Assembly: GCA_026545225.1 (NCBI GenBank)
Contig: CM048853.1
Coordinates: 14,200,755-14,264,754 of the forward strand
Source of the DNA: Cornus controversa
Lineage: Eukaryota; Streptophyta; Magnoliopsida; Cornales; Cornaceae
DNA: 64,000 bases
Direction: 5' to 3'
The notes beneath the pieces were generated by a model. That model searched no databases. It saw nothing but the letters and a program-made list of their open reading frames with translations, and was not told where the DNA came from. Every line of letters begins with the position of its first letter. Position 1 is the stretch's first letter. This document shows, piece after piece, positions 33,912-45,694 of the stretch. The position numbers and the translations under genes are program-made.

Positions 33912-34473
33912 CTAGGAAGCATGGATACGGATATGAGACACGGGTACGATATGATACGGGTATGGCGATACGACAAATCTAAAAAAAATAGGATACGGGG
34001 TACGGTAGAATACGACAATATAAAAATAACAAATTATATTTATATATATACAAAAAATAGAGTTATTAACATTTCTTTATAAAATATATTGATTAACAAA
34101 CAAAATAAGAGTTAAGAATCATATTGCATAATTTGCATAGATAAATTTTATATTAAATTATGATATATATCTCAACACTTCTTTTTAAAATAAATTTAAA
34201 CTTTTCTTAACAATTATACTATGATATTATTGTACATTTTAATGTTCAAAATTTGTTAGAAATGTGTTGTGAAGTATTTGAGAAGTATCGGATATATGGT
34301 CAAAGTATCTAAAAAGTATCGGATACATGTTAGAAATAAAAATATATATTTTAAAATTATGGACACTTTTAGGAAGTATCAGACACGTATCCGTGAGTAT
34401 CTGAGGAGTATCGGTATCCGATAAGTATCTGATACGGGTACGTTACTCTTGTAGAAGTATCCGTGCTTCCTAG
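33912..34473. mobile_element. hAT-type MITE with 8-bp target duplication
   Basis: Terminal inverted repeats ctaggaagcatggatacg at the left and cgtgcttcctag at the right (complement ctaggaagcacg). Perfect 8-bp duplication ctagtagg at 33,904-33,911 and 34,474-34,481. 562 bp, AT-rich inside, no transposase. Diverged copies of a tacgggtacgg / agtatcggata motif lie near both ends. The 8-bp duplication points to the hAT superfamily. Confidence 0.88.
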
Positions 34474-34481
34474 CTAGTAGG

Positions 34482-35215
34482 TCATGATTTCTATGGAACG
34501 ATGTATTTTTGTTGCAATTTAAATGTTTTGGTTTATTACATGCTATAACTGTAAATCTTTCCATATACCTACTCCCCTAACCATAACAAGAATTGGGATT
34601 TACTAGTTTTGTTTTTACATTTCAATTTACTAGATGATCGTGTTCAGTGGGGTTTGGAATGCTCTTCTAAGCTTTCATGAGAAACTTACTTTCTAAATCT
34701 CCTTACTCGTTTAGAATTGAAAATGAGAAACTTACTTTCTAAATCTCCTTACTGGTTTAGAATTGAAAATTGAATTAACTCTGACTTTATTCAAGTCCAA
34801 AGTTGCTTCTTATGTGAAAGAAAAGATTGCAGAGGATTTATGTATCTTTTCAATAGATACAAAATCATGAGTCATTATCTTCCTGCTCTTTTTATTCAAG
34901 AAGTGTGGGGCAAGAAGTATGTCAATTTGGCTAAGATATGAAAGATGCTAGTCATTAGGTCCTGCATATTTGGAATATCTACAGTAATATGGAACAAGAA
35001 TCCCCTGAAATGGTTACACTTCTTTCAAATCATCACAAATGAGATTGGTTCATCTATTTTTAGCTGTTATCACATTTCTCACAAGAATTTTGTTTTAACT
35101 CCGAATTCTTCATGATGAGCTGGAAGACAAAACCATGTGATCCTTCATCTTTCACAGCTCCACCTAAATCTTTCTTGACCATGCATTCTACATTTATGAA
35201 GATTTATTACATACC

Positions 35216-35267
<52 letters not shown>

Positions 35268-35413
35268 TATTAGTCAATTAGTCAATCTACAACCAACACA
35301 AGTCTTATCATTCTTCACTCTCAAAGCTTTCATTTGTTCTGTGAGCTCTTTGTGATATTTGTTTCTTTTCTAGTTCGTCAGAGAGAGAGAGGGAAATATA
35401 TTCGTACAGAATA
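34482..35413 (+). promoter_or_regulatory. Upstream region of second SAUR
   Basis: 34,960-35,410 is similar to 7240-8130: aaatggttacactt, tagctgttatcacattt, then aagacaaaaccatgtgatcc and the leader caaccaacacaagtct. A (TA)n(CA)n tract at 35,219-35,266 sits where the TATA region lies in the first copy. A 46-bp tandem duplication (units from 34,677 and 34,723) is also present. Confidence 0.6.
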
Positions 35414-35460
35414 ATGGGTTTCAGCATGCCTCGTATTATTAAAGCTAAGCAAATTCTTCG
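35414..35460 (+). pseudogene. SAUR 5' fragment, truncated by insertion
   Basis: The frame reads MGFSMPRIIKAKQILR, matching the first 16 residues of the SAUR pseudogene at 8132 (MGFHVPRIVQANQIL). At 35,461 it changes abruptly to tgtaatgaccc, a typical LTR start. The rest of the SAUR was not found downstream in this window, so it lies beyond the insertion complex or is lost. The leader and start codon look undamaged. Confidence 0.8.
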
Positions 35461-35901
35461 TGTAATGACCCAATTCTTAATTAAGAAAATAAAATTCTTC
35501 ATTAAGGGTAGAATGGTAAAAACCCTTCTGAAAAGAGATTTAAGTGATATTCAATTAAGGTTATAACTTATCCTATGGTGAAATAAGTTATTATAATGTG
35601 GGTCACCAAACAATGATTTTGTGAGTAGTATTGTATAAAAATTAAAAGATGGTAATTAAAGTTTATGCGTTGACAGTCTGAGATTAAGGAGAAAAAAGGA
35701 GCAAAGACGGAAGAAAGAGAAGAATAATGTGAGACATCAAGGGAAGATTAATCATCTCTCAAAGGTAAGTTTTATTCTATCTTACCCATAATCTCTACTA
35801 TGTTTTGGTAATATTTATCATTTAATTAAATTTAATGAAGTTATTATGCTAGATATGATTTGCATGAAGGAAGGAGTTTTTTTTAGTTTGTTGATTCGAG
35901 G
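35461..35901 (+). repeat. LTR-like sequence inserted in the second SAUR (partial)
   Basis: Starts tgtaatgacccaattc, resembling the tgtaa-type starts of chromovirus LTRs. It is non-coding and appears cut at about 35,902 by the Tat-type LTR. Its end and target duplication were not identified. Confidence 0.45.
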
Positions 35902-36306
35902 TGATGAAGCAAAAATCCACCCCGAACCGGTCAAACACCAACCTGTAAAAAAGGACAAGAGAAGAGTAATCGAAAGGGCACCGACGTGGTGTCGGCCGAC
36001 TACGCTCTGACGATCAAGTAAGAAATCAGAAGGGCTTTAAAAGTTATAAAGGAACTCAGAGGGTATTAATTGCATACCTTGGTATATGAACCATCTTATA
36101 TTTATAGTGATCAAGTGAAGACGTATCATAGTAAAACTTTGCCTCTTCAGTTTCCCTTTCCCACTCGGAGATAACCAGTCTTCGTTAAGCACTTCAGTTT
36201 CCCTTTCCCACTAGGAGATAACCAGTCTTCGGTTAAGCATCCTTTTCATCCATGTCACCTTAGCACTATCATCCCACGTTACATGTTTCATATTAGGAGT
36301 TAAACA
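35902..36306 (-). repeat. LTR of a Tat-like Ty3 element
   Basis: Minus strand: starts TGTTTAACTCC just after a polypurine tract (plus strand ccccatcaaatgccccctgt, 36,307-36,326) and ends GCTTCATCA. TATA box complement ttatatttatag at 36,097-36,108. A 48-bp tandem duplication in U3 (cagtttccctttcccact, 36,147-36,240). About 405 bp. The right-hand partner was not found. Confidence 0.6.
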
Positions 36307-36409
36307 CCCCATCAAATGCCCCCTGTCAAATGCCCCCTGTCTATGAGGGTAACTTGTGGAATGTCAAGAACATTCGGTGTTTATTTGAACAAACAACCTG
36401 GCTTTTTTC

Positions 36410-36565
36410 TTTCTTTTTTATTTTCGCACTGGCCAGGCCTTAGCTGGGTAGCGCCAGGCCTTGGCCGGGCGCGTTGGGCCCGGTCGGGGCTGGGGCACTG
36501 TGGGTGGGGCACGGTGGGCCCGATCTGGGCCTGGGTGGTGGGCCCGGCCTTAGCGAGGTGCTACT
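36410..36565. repeat. GC-rich imperfect repeats
   Basis: Phrases such as gccaggccttagctgg, gccaggccttggccgg and gtggggcacggtgggccc. A local GC island in AT-rich surroundings, inside the Tat-like fragment. No stable coding frame. Confidence 0.7.
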
Positions 36566-36839
36566 TTAACCGTGCTCAGGATGGTTCAGTTTCTTCTTGG
36601 ACTCAACTTTTGGTCGATATATAAGAACTCGATTTATATATATATTTAAAAAATAATTGTTACTTTGAAGAATCAAACCTTAGCTAATAAGGTCTAGTGA
36701 TCTCACCCTAACCATTATGTCAATGACTCATTTGGTTAATAAACTTTAACTAATAAACTTTATAGCACAGCTCTTGATAAGCCATGCGACAACCTTGGCG
36801 GGACTTACCCGTCATTTGCTAAAATTTCTTTTAACGGGT

Positions 36840-37435
36840 TGTGCCCCCGTAGGGTTGGTTGACAACGTTCTCGGGATTAATTATCCCAAATTTTTCATTA
36901 AAGTCCTTTTGAAGAGGTGTGTCCCCTTAGAGCCGTGACCCCGTAGTTAGGTTGGGTTCCCACAGGGCTGTGTCCTGTAGGGCTAGCCGTGAGTAGGGAT
37001 GTGCCCCCGTAGACTATTTTAACAATGTTCTCAGAACTTATCTATCCCGCCTTTTTCATTAAAGGCCCTCTTTAGAGGTGTATCCCCGTAGGGTTGTCTC
37101 CCCGTACGGCTGTGCCCCTGTAAGGGTTATTTTAACAATGTTCTCGGAATTCATTCATCCCGCCTTTTTCATTAAAGGCCCCCCTTAGAGGTGTATCCCC
37201 GTAGGGTTGTGTCCCCATAGGGTTGTGCCCTCGTAGGGTTATTTAACAATGTTCTCGGAATTCATCCATCCCGCCTTTTCATTAAAGGCCCTCCTTAGAG
37301 ATGTATCCCTGTAGGGTTGTGTCCCCGTAGGGCTGTGCCCCTGAAAGGTTATTTTAACAATGTTCTCAGAATTCATCCATCCCGCCTTTTTCATTAAATG
37401 CCCTCCTTAGAGGTGTATCCCCGTAGGGTTGTTTT
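36840..37435. repeat. ~111-bp tandem repeat array
   Basis: Units starting aacaatgttctc begin at 37,021, 37,134, 37,245 and 37,356 (periods 113, 111, 111), with a more diverged unit from about 36,863. Each unit contains nested copies of a 17-18 bp subunit like gtccccgtagggttgtg. It occupies the place where pol would be expected in a Tat element. Confidence 0.88.
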
Positions 37436-37678
37436 CTTTTTTGTTTCAGTTATAACAACATATTTTAAAACAAAAATGATTGCTATTGATATTCTAGTAA
37501 CAAGCAGAGAATTATTTGAACAAAAACCTTGGAGCTATCGTCCTAAGGCTCAATATTAAATTGAGTTTTAGTTAGAATTATTAAAGTAAATGAACTTTTA
37601 AAAGAAAATCTTACTGGTGGCATTTCCTCAGATGCTCAGCATTCCAAGGATGGGCCAACTGTCTCCCTTCTAATGTCT

Positions 37679-38178
37679 CTAGTCAATATGCCCCCTGTCT
37701 CCTCCAAGTCCACCGGAGATAACTCTGATTTCTCCCAATAGATGAGTTTTTTGAGTGTTGTCATCTTTACCATCCCCATCCCATGGGCGGTTCCGTGTTC
37801 TCTTCTCATCTCCGACCACGTATCTTTGTAGTTGGCCCCTACGAATCAAGCTGTCAATCTGCCTTTTCAAGTCTATGCACTCATCTGTATCTTGGCCATG
37901 GTCGCGATGGAACCTACAATACTTGTCGCGGGACCTTTTGGATGGGTCGGTTCTTAGTTTTGGGGGCCATGCAACAGTTGGTCATTTTGGATGTAGAGGA
38001 GGATTTGGCTCATTGACGTGTTTAAGGGGGTAAAGGTGTTAAATCCCTTATCACAATGCGACACTTTATAGGTCTGCTCCCATGACATTCTGTCACACTT
38101 GGGGTCTTTATCTTCCTCACTGGAATGTCCCTTCCTTTTCTTGTCTGCTTTTCTTGCATCAAGGGCTCCTTTTTATTT
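37679..38178 (-). pseudogene. Gag C-terminal fragment of a Tat-like Ty3 element
   Basis: The minus strand reads ALDARKADKKRKGHSSEEDKD, then TPLNTSMSQILLYIQND, a shift near 37,970, then LRTDPSKRSRDKYCRFHRDHGQ, DTDECIDLKRQIDSLIRRGQLQRYV and GEIRVISGG. The CRFHRDHGHDT...C region and the ISGG ending are hallmarks of Tat/Ogre-branch Gag. The N-terminal gag and 5' LTR are missing at the right, and no protease or polymerase follows at the left. Confidence 0.8.
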
Positions 38179-38230
38179 CAGGTATGGGGTGAATTCCGAG
38201 GACGAAATTCCTCTTTTTAGGGGGGAAGAA
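38179..38230 (+). mobile_element. 3' end of a chromovirus internal region with polypurine tract
   Basis: gaattccgaggacgaaattcc followed by taggggggaagaa directly before tgtaatacccc. This combination is typical of the 3' end of Del/Tekay-type elements. The rest of the internal region is absent, replaced by the Tat-like fragment. Confidence 0.65.
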
Positions 38231-38811
38231 TGTAATACCCCGTAATTTTGAGGTCATTAAATTTTAATCTAAATGCTTTATATTTATTTATTTATTTTAT
38301 TATTTGCTTTATTGGTTGAATAAAATTTCTATGAGTGCTTTGAATTGATTTATTGGTTGGATTAAATTTCTTGGAGTTCTTTAAATATTTTGGTATAGTT
38401 TATTTTATTTTATTTTATTTGGACTGGGTCTTTGTATTTTTTCTTTTATTTTAATTTTGGATTGGGCAAGGGAGAAATCTGGATTGAGTTGGGCTGGAAT
38501 GGTTGGGCTAGGTGTATACTTATTTTTGATAGGCTACAATTTATTTTTTTATTATATTCTTATTTTTATTATTTTGGAGTTTATTTAGTTTTCTAGAAAT
38601 AAAATAAAATAAAAGAAAAGAAAAAGGAGGTTAGGGTTTCTGTCACTCGTTTTCACGTACAGAGACCGAAAAAGTGTAGATGCAAGAGAGAAGGGAGAGA
38701 AGTAGCGATTTGTAGGGACGAGTTTTGGTTGACAAAAAGGCAAGTTCGAACTCTTCTCTTCTCCTTTGAATCTGTAGACATATATATTATCTGTATAAAC
38801 ATGTTGCTAGA

Positions 38812-38845
<34 letters not shown>

Positions 38846-39019
38846 TATTATTTCTATATATATGTTGTTGGAAATTTTTTTTATGCATTTAATTATGAAA
38901 TTAAATGATTTTCCATGCTAAGAATAATTCTGTTAATTAAACATGAAGATTCTGGGTTTGGTACTGCTTTAGGGTATTTTTGCATATGTATATACAAGAA
39001 TATATGACTATAAAGGCAG

Positions 39020-39076
<57 letters not shown>

Positions 39077-39401
39077 AACATGAAATTGGGTTGACTGTAT
39101 GCATCATTTTTTAGGGTTTTTGTTTCGATCAATAGGTAGATCTTGCTTCCTAGAACAATCCTTGAAAATTTGGTTCGAACTATTTGGGTAGATTGACGGG
39201 AATTTGAGTTTAAAATTTTAGATTTTTAGAACTTGAAATTGGGTATTTTTGATTTAGGCTGCGAGAGGGCGTAAATTTGGTACCAATACCTAGCTTAGAT
39301 CGAGACGAGTTAAATGTTATATTCATATGCACGATTCGGTGCCCGGAAGTTACCGAAAAATGGCCAGAAATTCCAACACCATTGTTGATATGTGCTGTTG
39401 A

Positions 39402-39482
39402 GGGAAGAGAAGGAAGGAAGAAGAAGAAGAAAAGAAAAGAAAAAAAAAAAGAAAAGAAAAAAAGAAAAAAGAGAAAAAGGGG
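39402..39482 (+). repeat. Purine-only tract in LTR
   Basis: About 80 bases of G and A (gaaggaaggaagaagaagaa and similar), followed by a GC-rich block. Lys/Arg/Glu-rich and Phe/Ser-rich frames across it are artefacts. Confidence 0.9.
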
Positions 39483-40342
39483 GCCATGCGCCCCGCTGGC
39501 GCTTGGGGGCGCGTGCGCCACCGGCCAGGGACCGAGAAAGGTCTGTTGGCTCCCACTCACCGGGCCCACCCACTGGGCCCACTTTGGGCCCAGTCCTGAA
39601 TATTTTAATATTTTTTTATTTGTTTTTCAAATTGATTTTAATTTAGAAAAATAGGAAAAATAATAAAATTGTTTTTAAATTCTTAAAAATTCTAAAAACT
39701 TTTGGGTAATCTTTTATGGATAGAATACACTTGGGTTTTAAATTTCAAGTGGAAATGAGCTTCCCTCATGGTTAAATTGGTTTTAAAAGTATGTCTCAAA
39801 ATTGGGTTTTCATCTTCTTTTATTTGGAAAATATTTTTTAAAATTCTAGAAAATTTTCAAAAAATTCTGGTGATCTTTTGGGGATAGAATGCACTTAGGT
39901 TTTAAATATCAATTCAAAATGAGGTTCCCTTGTGGTTAAAGTAGTATGGAAAGTGTGCCTCAAAACTAGATTTTTCTTTTCTTAAATTTTGAAAAATCTT
40001 TAAAATTCCTGAAAAATTTCAAAAAATTCTAAAATAATTAAATAGGGTTCTTAGGAATAGAATATGCCTAGAAACCTAGATTAGAACTAGGTTTAGGCTC
40101 CCTCAAAGATTTAAGTATATTGGAGGTTTGGTTATGTGCTTGCTCATATAATTGGTGGTTACATTATTTTACTCCTTAACTGTATTTTCTCTGAAATTAT
40201 AACTGTCCATGCTATATTTGATTTTAGTTTAATTGTGAATGAGTTATTTTATTGTGATGATTGAATTTCTGTTAGATCAAATTTGTATGCTTGTGTAGTT
40301 TAAATCTTTACATATTTTTTTGTGTAGTAGGTTGGTTTGGGA

Positions 40343-40625
40343 GGCATGTAAGGATTGCCAGGGGGCATGTTAGGATTACCAATACCTATTAAGGTATCTA
40401 AAGTCAAAGGAGGCATGTAAGGATTGTTAAGGGGCATGTTAGGATTGCCAATACCTATTAAGGTATCTAAAGTTAAAGGAGGCATGTAAAGATTGCCAAG
40501 AGGCATGTTAGGATTGCCAATTCCTATTAAGGTATATAAAGTTAAAGGAGGCATGTAAGGATTTCTAAGGGGCGTGTCAGGATTGCAAATACCAATTAAG
40601 GTATCCAAGGATAATAATGGCGGCA
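40343..40625. repeat. 69-bp tandem repeat (about four units)
   Basis: ggcatgta/ggcatgtc recurs at 40,343, 40,412, 40,481, 40,550 and 40,622 (periods 69, 69, 69, 72). Each unit contains an internal half-repeat ggcatgttaggattg. Because 69 is a multiple of three, a repetitive minus-strand frame (MPPLTLDTLIGIGNPN units) stays open. Confidence 0.92.
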
Positions 40626-41856
40626 TGTCAGGATTGATTAGATTTAATAAAATACATGTTTATGCTTCTTTGTTCTGAACTTAAAGAATGTGTTCATTTT
40701 TGTATGATAAGGGTTTGCTGGAACATTGTAAAAGATGATATTTATTTTGAAAACATGAATTGAATAAGGAATGACCTGTATATTTACACCTATATTTTTC
40801 TCTTGTGCCCTTCATATCGAGGGTATATATATCGGTTCTCTGATTAGGATGTAGTAGATAGGGCTTGCTCATGGGTTTAACCCACTTTGTTGATATTTCA
40901 GGTCTCAGACCGGTTCCACCGCAAGGATAGAGTTTTGGGATTTGATTGTGGCAGACATCTCCTCTCATCAATTACAGAATAGGAACTTATTCTCTTCTTT
41001 AAGTTCAAACTATGAACTCTTTTGAGACTTTGGTTGTTGGTTTTTAATTTAGAGTTAAAATTCTTGTTCTTTTTATTAAGGGGTCCTTAGGTTACGGGAC
41101 TTCCAAATTGTATTACCAGACACGTACTCTATTTATTTAATGTTTTATTTTGATTCGGATAGACTTTCTATTTCGCTTTTAAAATTTATTTCATTATTTC
41201 TTTTGTACTCTATGCTTGTTGCTATTAGTTGTGAATATCTCTCAGGTTTTGTGTATGAGACTGGCCACCTCATGCGCAAAATTTGTTGGGGGGTATTTCA
41301 CTATTCCAAATATGAAACAAATTTTGACGAAAATTCTGATTCCTATTGGGTTTGAAACTTCTAGGAGAGTTATTTTGGTATTCAGCTTCTTTTCCAAGTG
41401 GAATTAGGACTCCCTTGCCTATATATATGTATCTATATTTTCTCTAAAATGAGGAAGCCTGAAGAATAAATATTTTTAGAGAGAGAAAGTATGTACAAAA
41501 AAATTAGGGCTATATATTTTTAAGAAAACACATCCATACTTCACGAGTGATATTTAGGATGGTAATCTACTTCTGATTAGTTGTTCAAAGACTGCATCAA
41601 ATCATTTGCTGATTAGAACTTTGGACTGATGGTTCTTTACTTACTTGCTTGATGAGGAAGAACGGTTACCATATCGCACTACGAGGGACGAGATACTTGC
41701 TGAGTATTTTTGTTCTTCCAGCAACCTTTCTGTGAGGATCATGACGTTAGCCGAAAGTCTGCAGCAGTTGGACGTGTTGTAGCAATCGTAAGCCTGAGGT
41801 GTTCCGCATCAGATGCTTGACAGAGTTAAGAAGGGTGTGAGTCTAAGATAGAGTCT

Positions 41857-41861
41857 ACTGT
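41857..41861. other. Target site duplication ACTGT, left copy
   Basis: actgt here and at 46,229-46,233 flank the 4.37-kb solo LTR exactly. Confidence 0.9.
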
Positions 41862-42984
41862 TGTCACGCCCCGATTCCCGAGGCCCGAAAACCAAGGTGT
41901 GAACCCCGTGAGATCACCCTCACGACACTACCATCACCTGATCATGCAACCTCAATTTTTTATCATTTTTACGAAAATTGGGCATGACCCATTCTAAATA
42001 ATCAGCTCCTGGCATGATATACCTGCTTCACAATTTATATGGACACTTCTGGGCACGTGTCCCCCCAGCATTTATATCTAAACAATAAAAATGGATACTT
42101 CTGGGCCCGTGTCCCCCCAATATTTCTACAACATGCATAATACAATCAAAAATATACATGTCTCAGTCCTTGAATGTCCGTATTAAATACATACATCACA
42201 TGAATAAAATACGACAGAAGGAACTGAATCTACATAATCGCCTCATACATTTAATCCAAATGTAAAGCATCTATCTATCCACTATCCTGGACATACATTA
42301 GATTCTAAGGAATCTACTTACTACCTCTGCAACTGATGCTATCAGTTCCCCAACTGACTCCAAAAACAGCAATACCTGCAAAAACCTGGGAGGGGGTGAG
42401 CTCAAAGGCCCAACAAGGTATGTAGAACCATACTATCACCGCTGCAGCAGGTCGATCCTCACATATTCTCAAAAATATACATGCACTTAAATATATCACA
42501 ATATTTAAGACCATGCCCCACCTAGCATGCATGAACCAATGATGTATATGGCTACTCTAGCTCATATGAACATACAAAACCCACTACACCTGATTTTAGA
42601 AATCATTTTCAACATGCTTGAAAGCAGTAAACATTCAGCACAAATATGTATATAGAACATATATATATCTAAGCATTTACATAACACAATGTAAATCAAC
42701 TACTACATCTCCTACTCGTCAAGTAGCACATCTCAAATGCAATAAGGATGCATTTAAACCATATAACATGCTCAAAAGCAATAGACATCCAACATATGTC
42801 ATGTCCACTCACAAACAACGCATATATTTATATATAAGGATGCGTTAATCACATAGCATGCTTCACAATAGGTAATGTGAGCAAATTCACGCACTTGTCT
42901 CTCTTTTGGACTCAACCCAAAACCTTAACATGATTCTTGACCAAATCATGTAACCGAGACCTTTCCCACACCATTCCAACTCCG

Positions 42985-43345
42985 CCACCAAGTATTTACC
43001 TACTCCAAGGTGGATGGACCACCGTCATCGAGTATTTACCTACTCCAAGATGACTTGGCCCCTGTTTAGAATTCTCACCGAGTATTTACCTACTCCAAGG
43101 TGAGTAAACCACAATCACCGAGTATTTACCTACTCCAAAGTGATTGGGCATCTTTTTGGAATTCCCACCGAGTATTTACCTACTCCAAGGTGAGTAGACC
43201 ACCGTCACCAAGTATTTACCTACTCCAAGATGACGTAACCACTCCAGTGCCCTCACCGTGACCGAGTATTGACCTACTCTGGGTGACTTGCCCACTTTAT
43301 GACCACAACCACAACCGAGTATTGACCTACTCTAGGTTACTCAAC
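42985..43345. repeat. Tandem array of hairpin-forming units
   Basis: Eight units contain agtatttacctactcc or agtattgacctactct. In most units GAGTA pairs with TACTC around a six-base loop, and the flanking words are also complementary but differ between units: CCACC/GGTGG, GTCATC/GATGAC, CTCACC/GGTGAG, CAATCAC/GTGATTG and AACC/GGTT. Spacing is 38-65 bp. No spacer or Cas context of any kind exists; it lies inside a plant LTR. Confidence 0.9.
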
Positions 43346-45694
43346 CACACTTCCCCGTTTCCTCACAACGGCACCATATATGCATTTCGAACATATAACT
43401 ATCGAACATTCAATGTTCATATCTCACAATGCCTAAGCTAGTTAAAAGAACTTAGCATGCATTTCATCTCCACATAGCCCACATATAACCACATATGTGT
43501 CATTTCCCTGTTATATATGCAATATGGATGCATATATACACAGCATAACACTTTCGTGCTTCAACCCATGCTTATGAATACTAAAAAGAAGTATTTGGCA
43601 TGCTTTTCATCATATTCCAACACATATAGCACATATATGTTCAAAACCTGCATAATACGTCTTATATGCCAACAAACTCAACCTAGCACATTTTTATCAT
43701 GCTAGTATCAATGCACACATTCGATATATATAAATAAAGCCAGCATGCATCTCATATTCACATTCTCACATATAATCACATATATGTCCAATCCTGCATA
43801 TAAGTCCTATATGCACGTATACTAGCATACATACAGTCATGCTCTCATTCAATGCATGTATTCACTACAAGTAGCTAACATGCATTCCAATCACAATATA
43901 TATACACATATATATATTACATCACCCACATATGTATCAAGATCATATAAAACACTTAGCACAATTTCATGCTTTTCAAATGCTCGCCCAAAGTTATATT
44001 CAACTTAGCATGCATTTCTACCACTGCAACCATATATATATATAATCACATACATATATATACATCCTGAACACCATGCATAAGAACCACATATGCATAC
44101 AAGACAACACAGAGCTAAACAGGTATTATTTAGCATATTTTCCATAGACTTTAATCTATACATACATGCATATCACAATACAATTAGGCGATTAATCTAA
44201 CATGTTATCGCTTCCCAAACCCGCACATACATATATATACACACACGCATATGTATATCCTCTCACATCCCATGTATGTACCACATTCCCTATACACACA
44301 TATATATAAGCGCCTACATATATATGTATATACACATACCACATATGATTAAATTAAGACATATGTAAATTACTCAACGTAAGTAAAAGATATGTACGAG
44401 ATAGAGGCAAGAATCAACTTGCCTTAGGTCCCACTCTCCAATGAATCCGCGTCTGCAAGGCGGTCCATTTCCAAGTCCGGTCCAGTCCCGTGTCAAAGCC
44501 CACACGACAATCCTCTGAACCATTTCCTTGCCCTTTCTAATTTCTATGCTTGGACCATTTTAAATATAGCAGCCCAATTATCCAATTAAATGTTTCTAGG
44601 CCCAAATCAAAGGACCAACTGCACAACCCACAATACATCAGCTACCCCAACCGTGACTCCATCAACACAAAGCCACCATTTTCAGCCGAACCAAACACAA
44701 CCCAACAACCTATCTCCGCCGAGCCCAACACTAGCCAAACACCAAGCGTCAACCCACATCTTACCAACAATATATGAGTATATCAAGCTCATGGAACCAC
44801 CAAGCCCAACCAAACAAACATCACACTACATCATCTGTGCCAAAATTAATAAACTACCAACACCATGGTAGCCACCATTCTGGCCCCAAACCACCACAAA
44901 TCGTGACCACTACAAGCTGCCCAAACCGAACCAGCAAACTGCCGAATCCAGCCATCATCCTTCCCAAAATCGAGCAACTTGTGAACCACCATACAGAATC
45001 TCACCTCACCTCGAAACTCAACCAAGAACTACAACCGTGGAAGCCCAAACTGTGACCATCCTCATCACCAAAGTAGGTTGTCCGAACAGCCATGGGAACC
45101 CAGCCCCCACTACCGAAAAACCACCACCAGCGACCACCATGTGCCGCTTAACCGAAACCAGTCAACACCACCCGTAGAAGCCGCCCGGAACTCAGCCATG
45201 AGAACCCATTTGGAGGTCATACACAACCGACTAGTGAACCCAACAAAACCGAGCCTCACCGACCACCACGCCACACCCATGGCCACACCGAGACCACCTA
45301 ACAGGCCATTCCCGGCCACAACCACCAAAACCCAGCCGTGAAAAACTCAGCCGAGCCTCCATCTCGTTCCAGCCGAACTCAATCGAAACCACCTTCCTCG
45401 GCACGACCTCGTCGAAGTACCGAGAAGACCCAACTCCTCACCACCAACCCACCACCGTGAGCCAAGGACCGTCCAACACAGCCGAGCACCACGTCGACAC
45501 CGTCATCGTCCAAATTCCCCACCGAACCAGCGAACCCATCGGTGACCGAACCCAGTCCGTGGAACCCCCGAAAACCCAACCATTTCCGGCCACCACGCCG
45601 CCGCAACAGCCACCCAAGTCCGCCCAGCCGCTGTCGGAGCTCTGCCCTCACCGTCGCCGTTCGAACCTCCGGCCTCTCTCTCCCCGATCTCGGC

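Larger units (their letters stand above)
38231..41122 (+). repeat. Long chromovirus-type LTR
   Basis: Starts tgtaataccccgtaattttg after the polypurine tract. Inside are (TA)n at about 38,812-38,838 and 39,021-39,071, a purine-only stretch (39,402-39,482), a GC-rich block and a 69-bp tandem array (40,343-40,625). The right end, near ttaccagaca (41,122), is a guess; the sequence after 41,123 to about 41,480 has no recognisable content. Confidence 0.6.

Noticed and set aside
39210..39654. Five overlapping ORFs with poly-Lys or poly-Phe
   Set aside because: Frame artefacts of the purine tract in the long LTR.
40300..40626. Repetitive 108-codon ORF (MPPLTLDTLIGIGNPN units)
   Set aside because: Product of a 69-bp tandem repeat in a non-coding LTR; no start context or neighbours supporting a gene.
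42985..43345. CRISPR-like array (repeated agtatttacctactcc)
   Set aside because: Units are palindromic tandem repeats with variable stems inside a plant LTR; no unique spacers, leader or Cas genes.
44550..45341. Pro/Thr/His-rich ORFs resembling cell-wall proteins
   Set aside because: Lie inside the solo LTR on its antisense strand; low-complexity composition explains the open frames.
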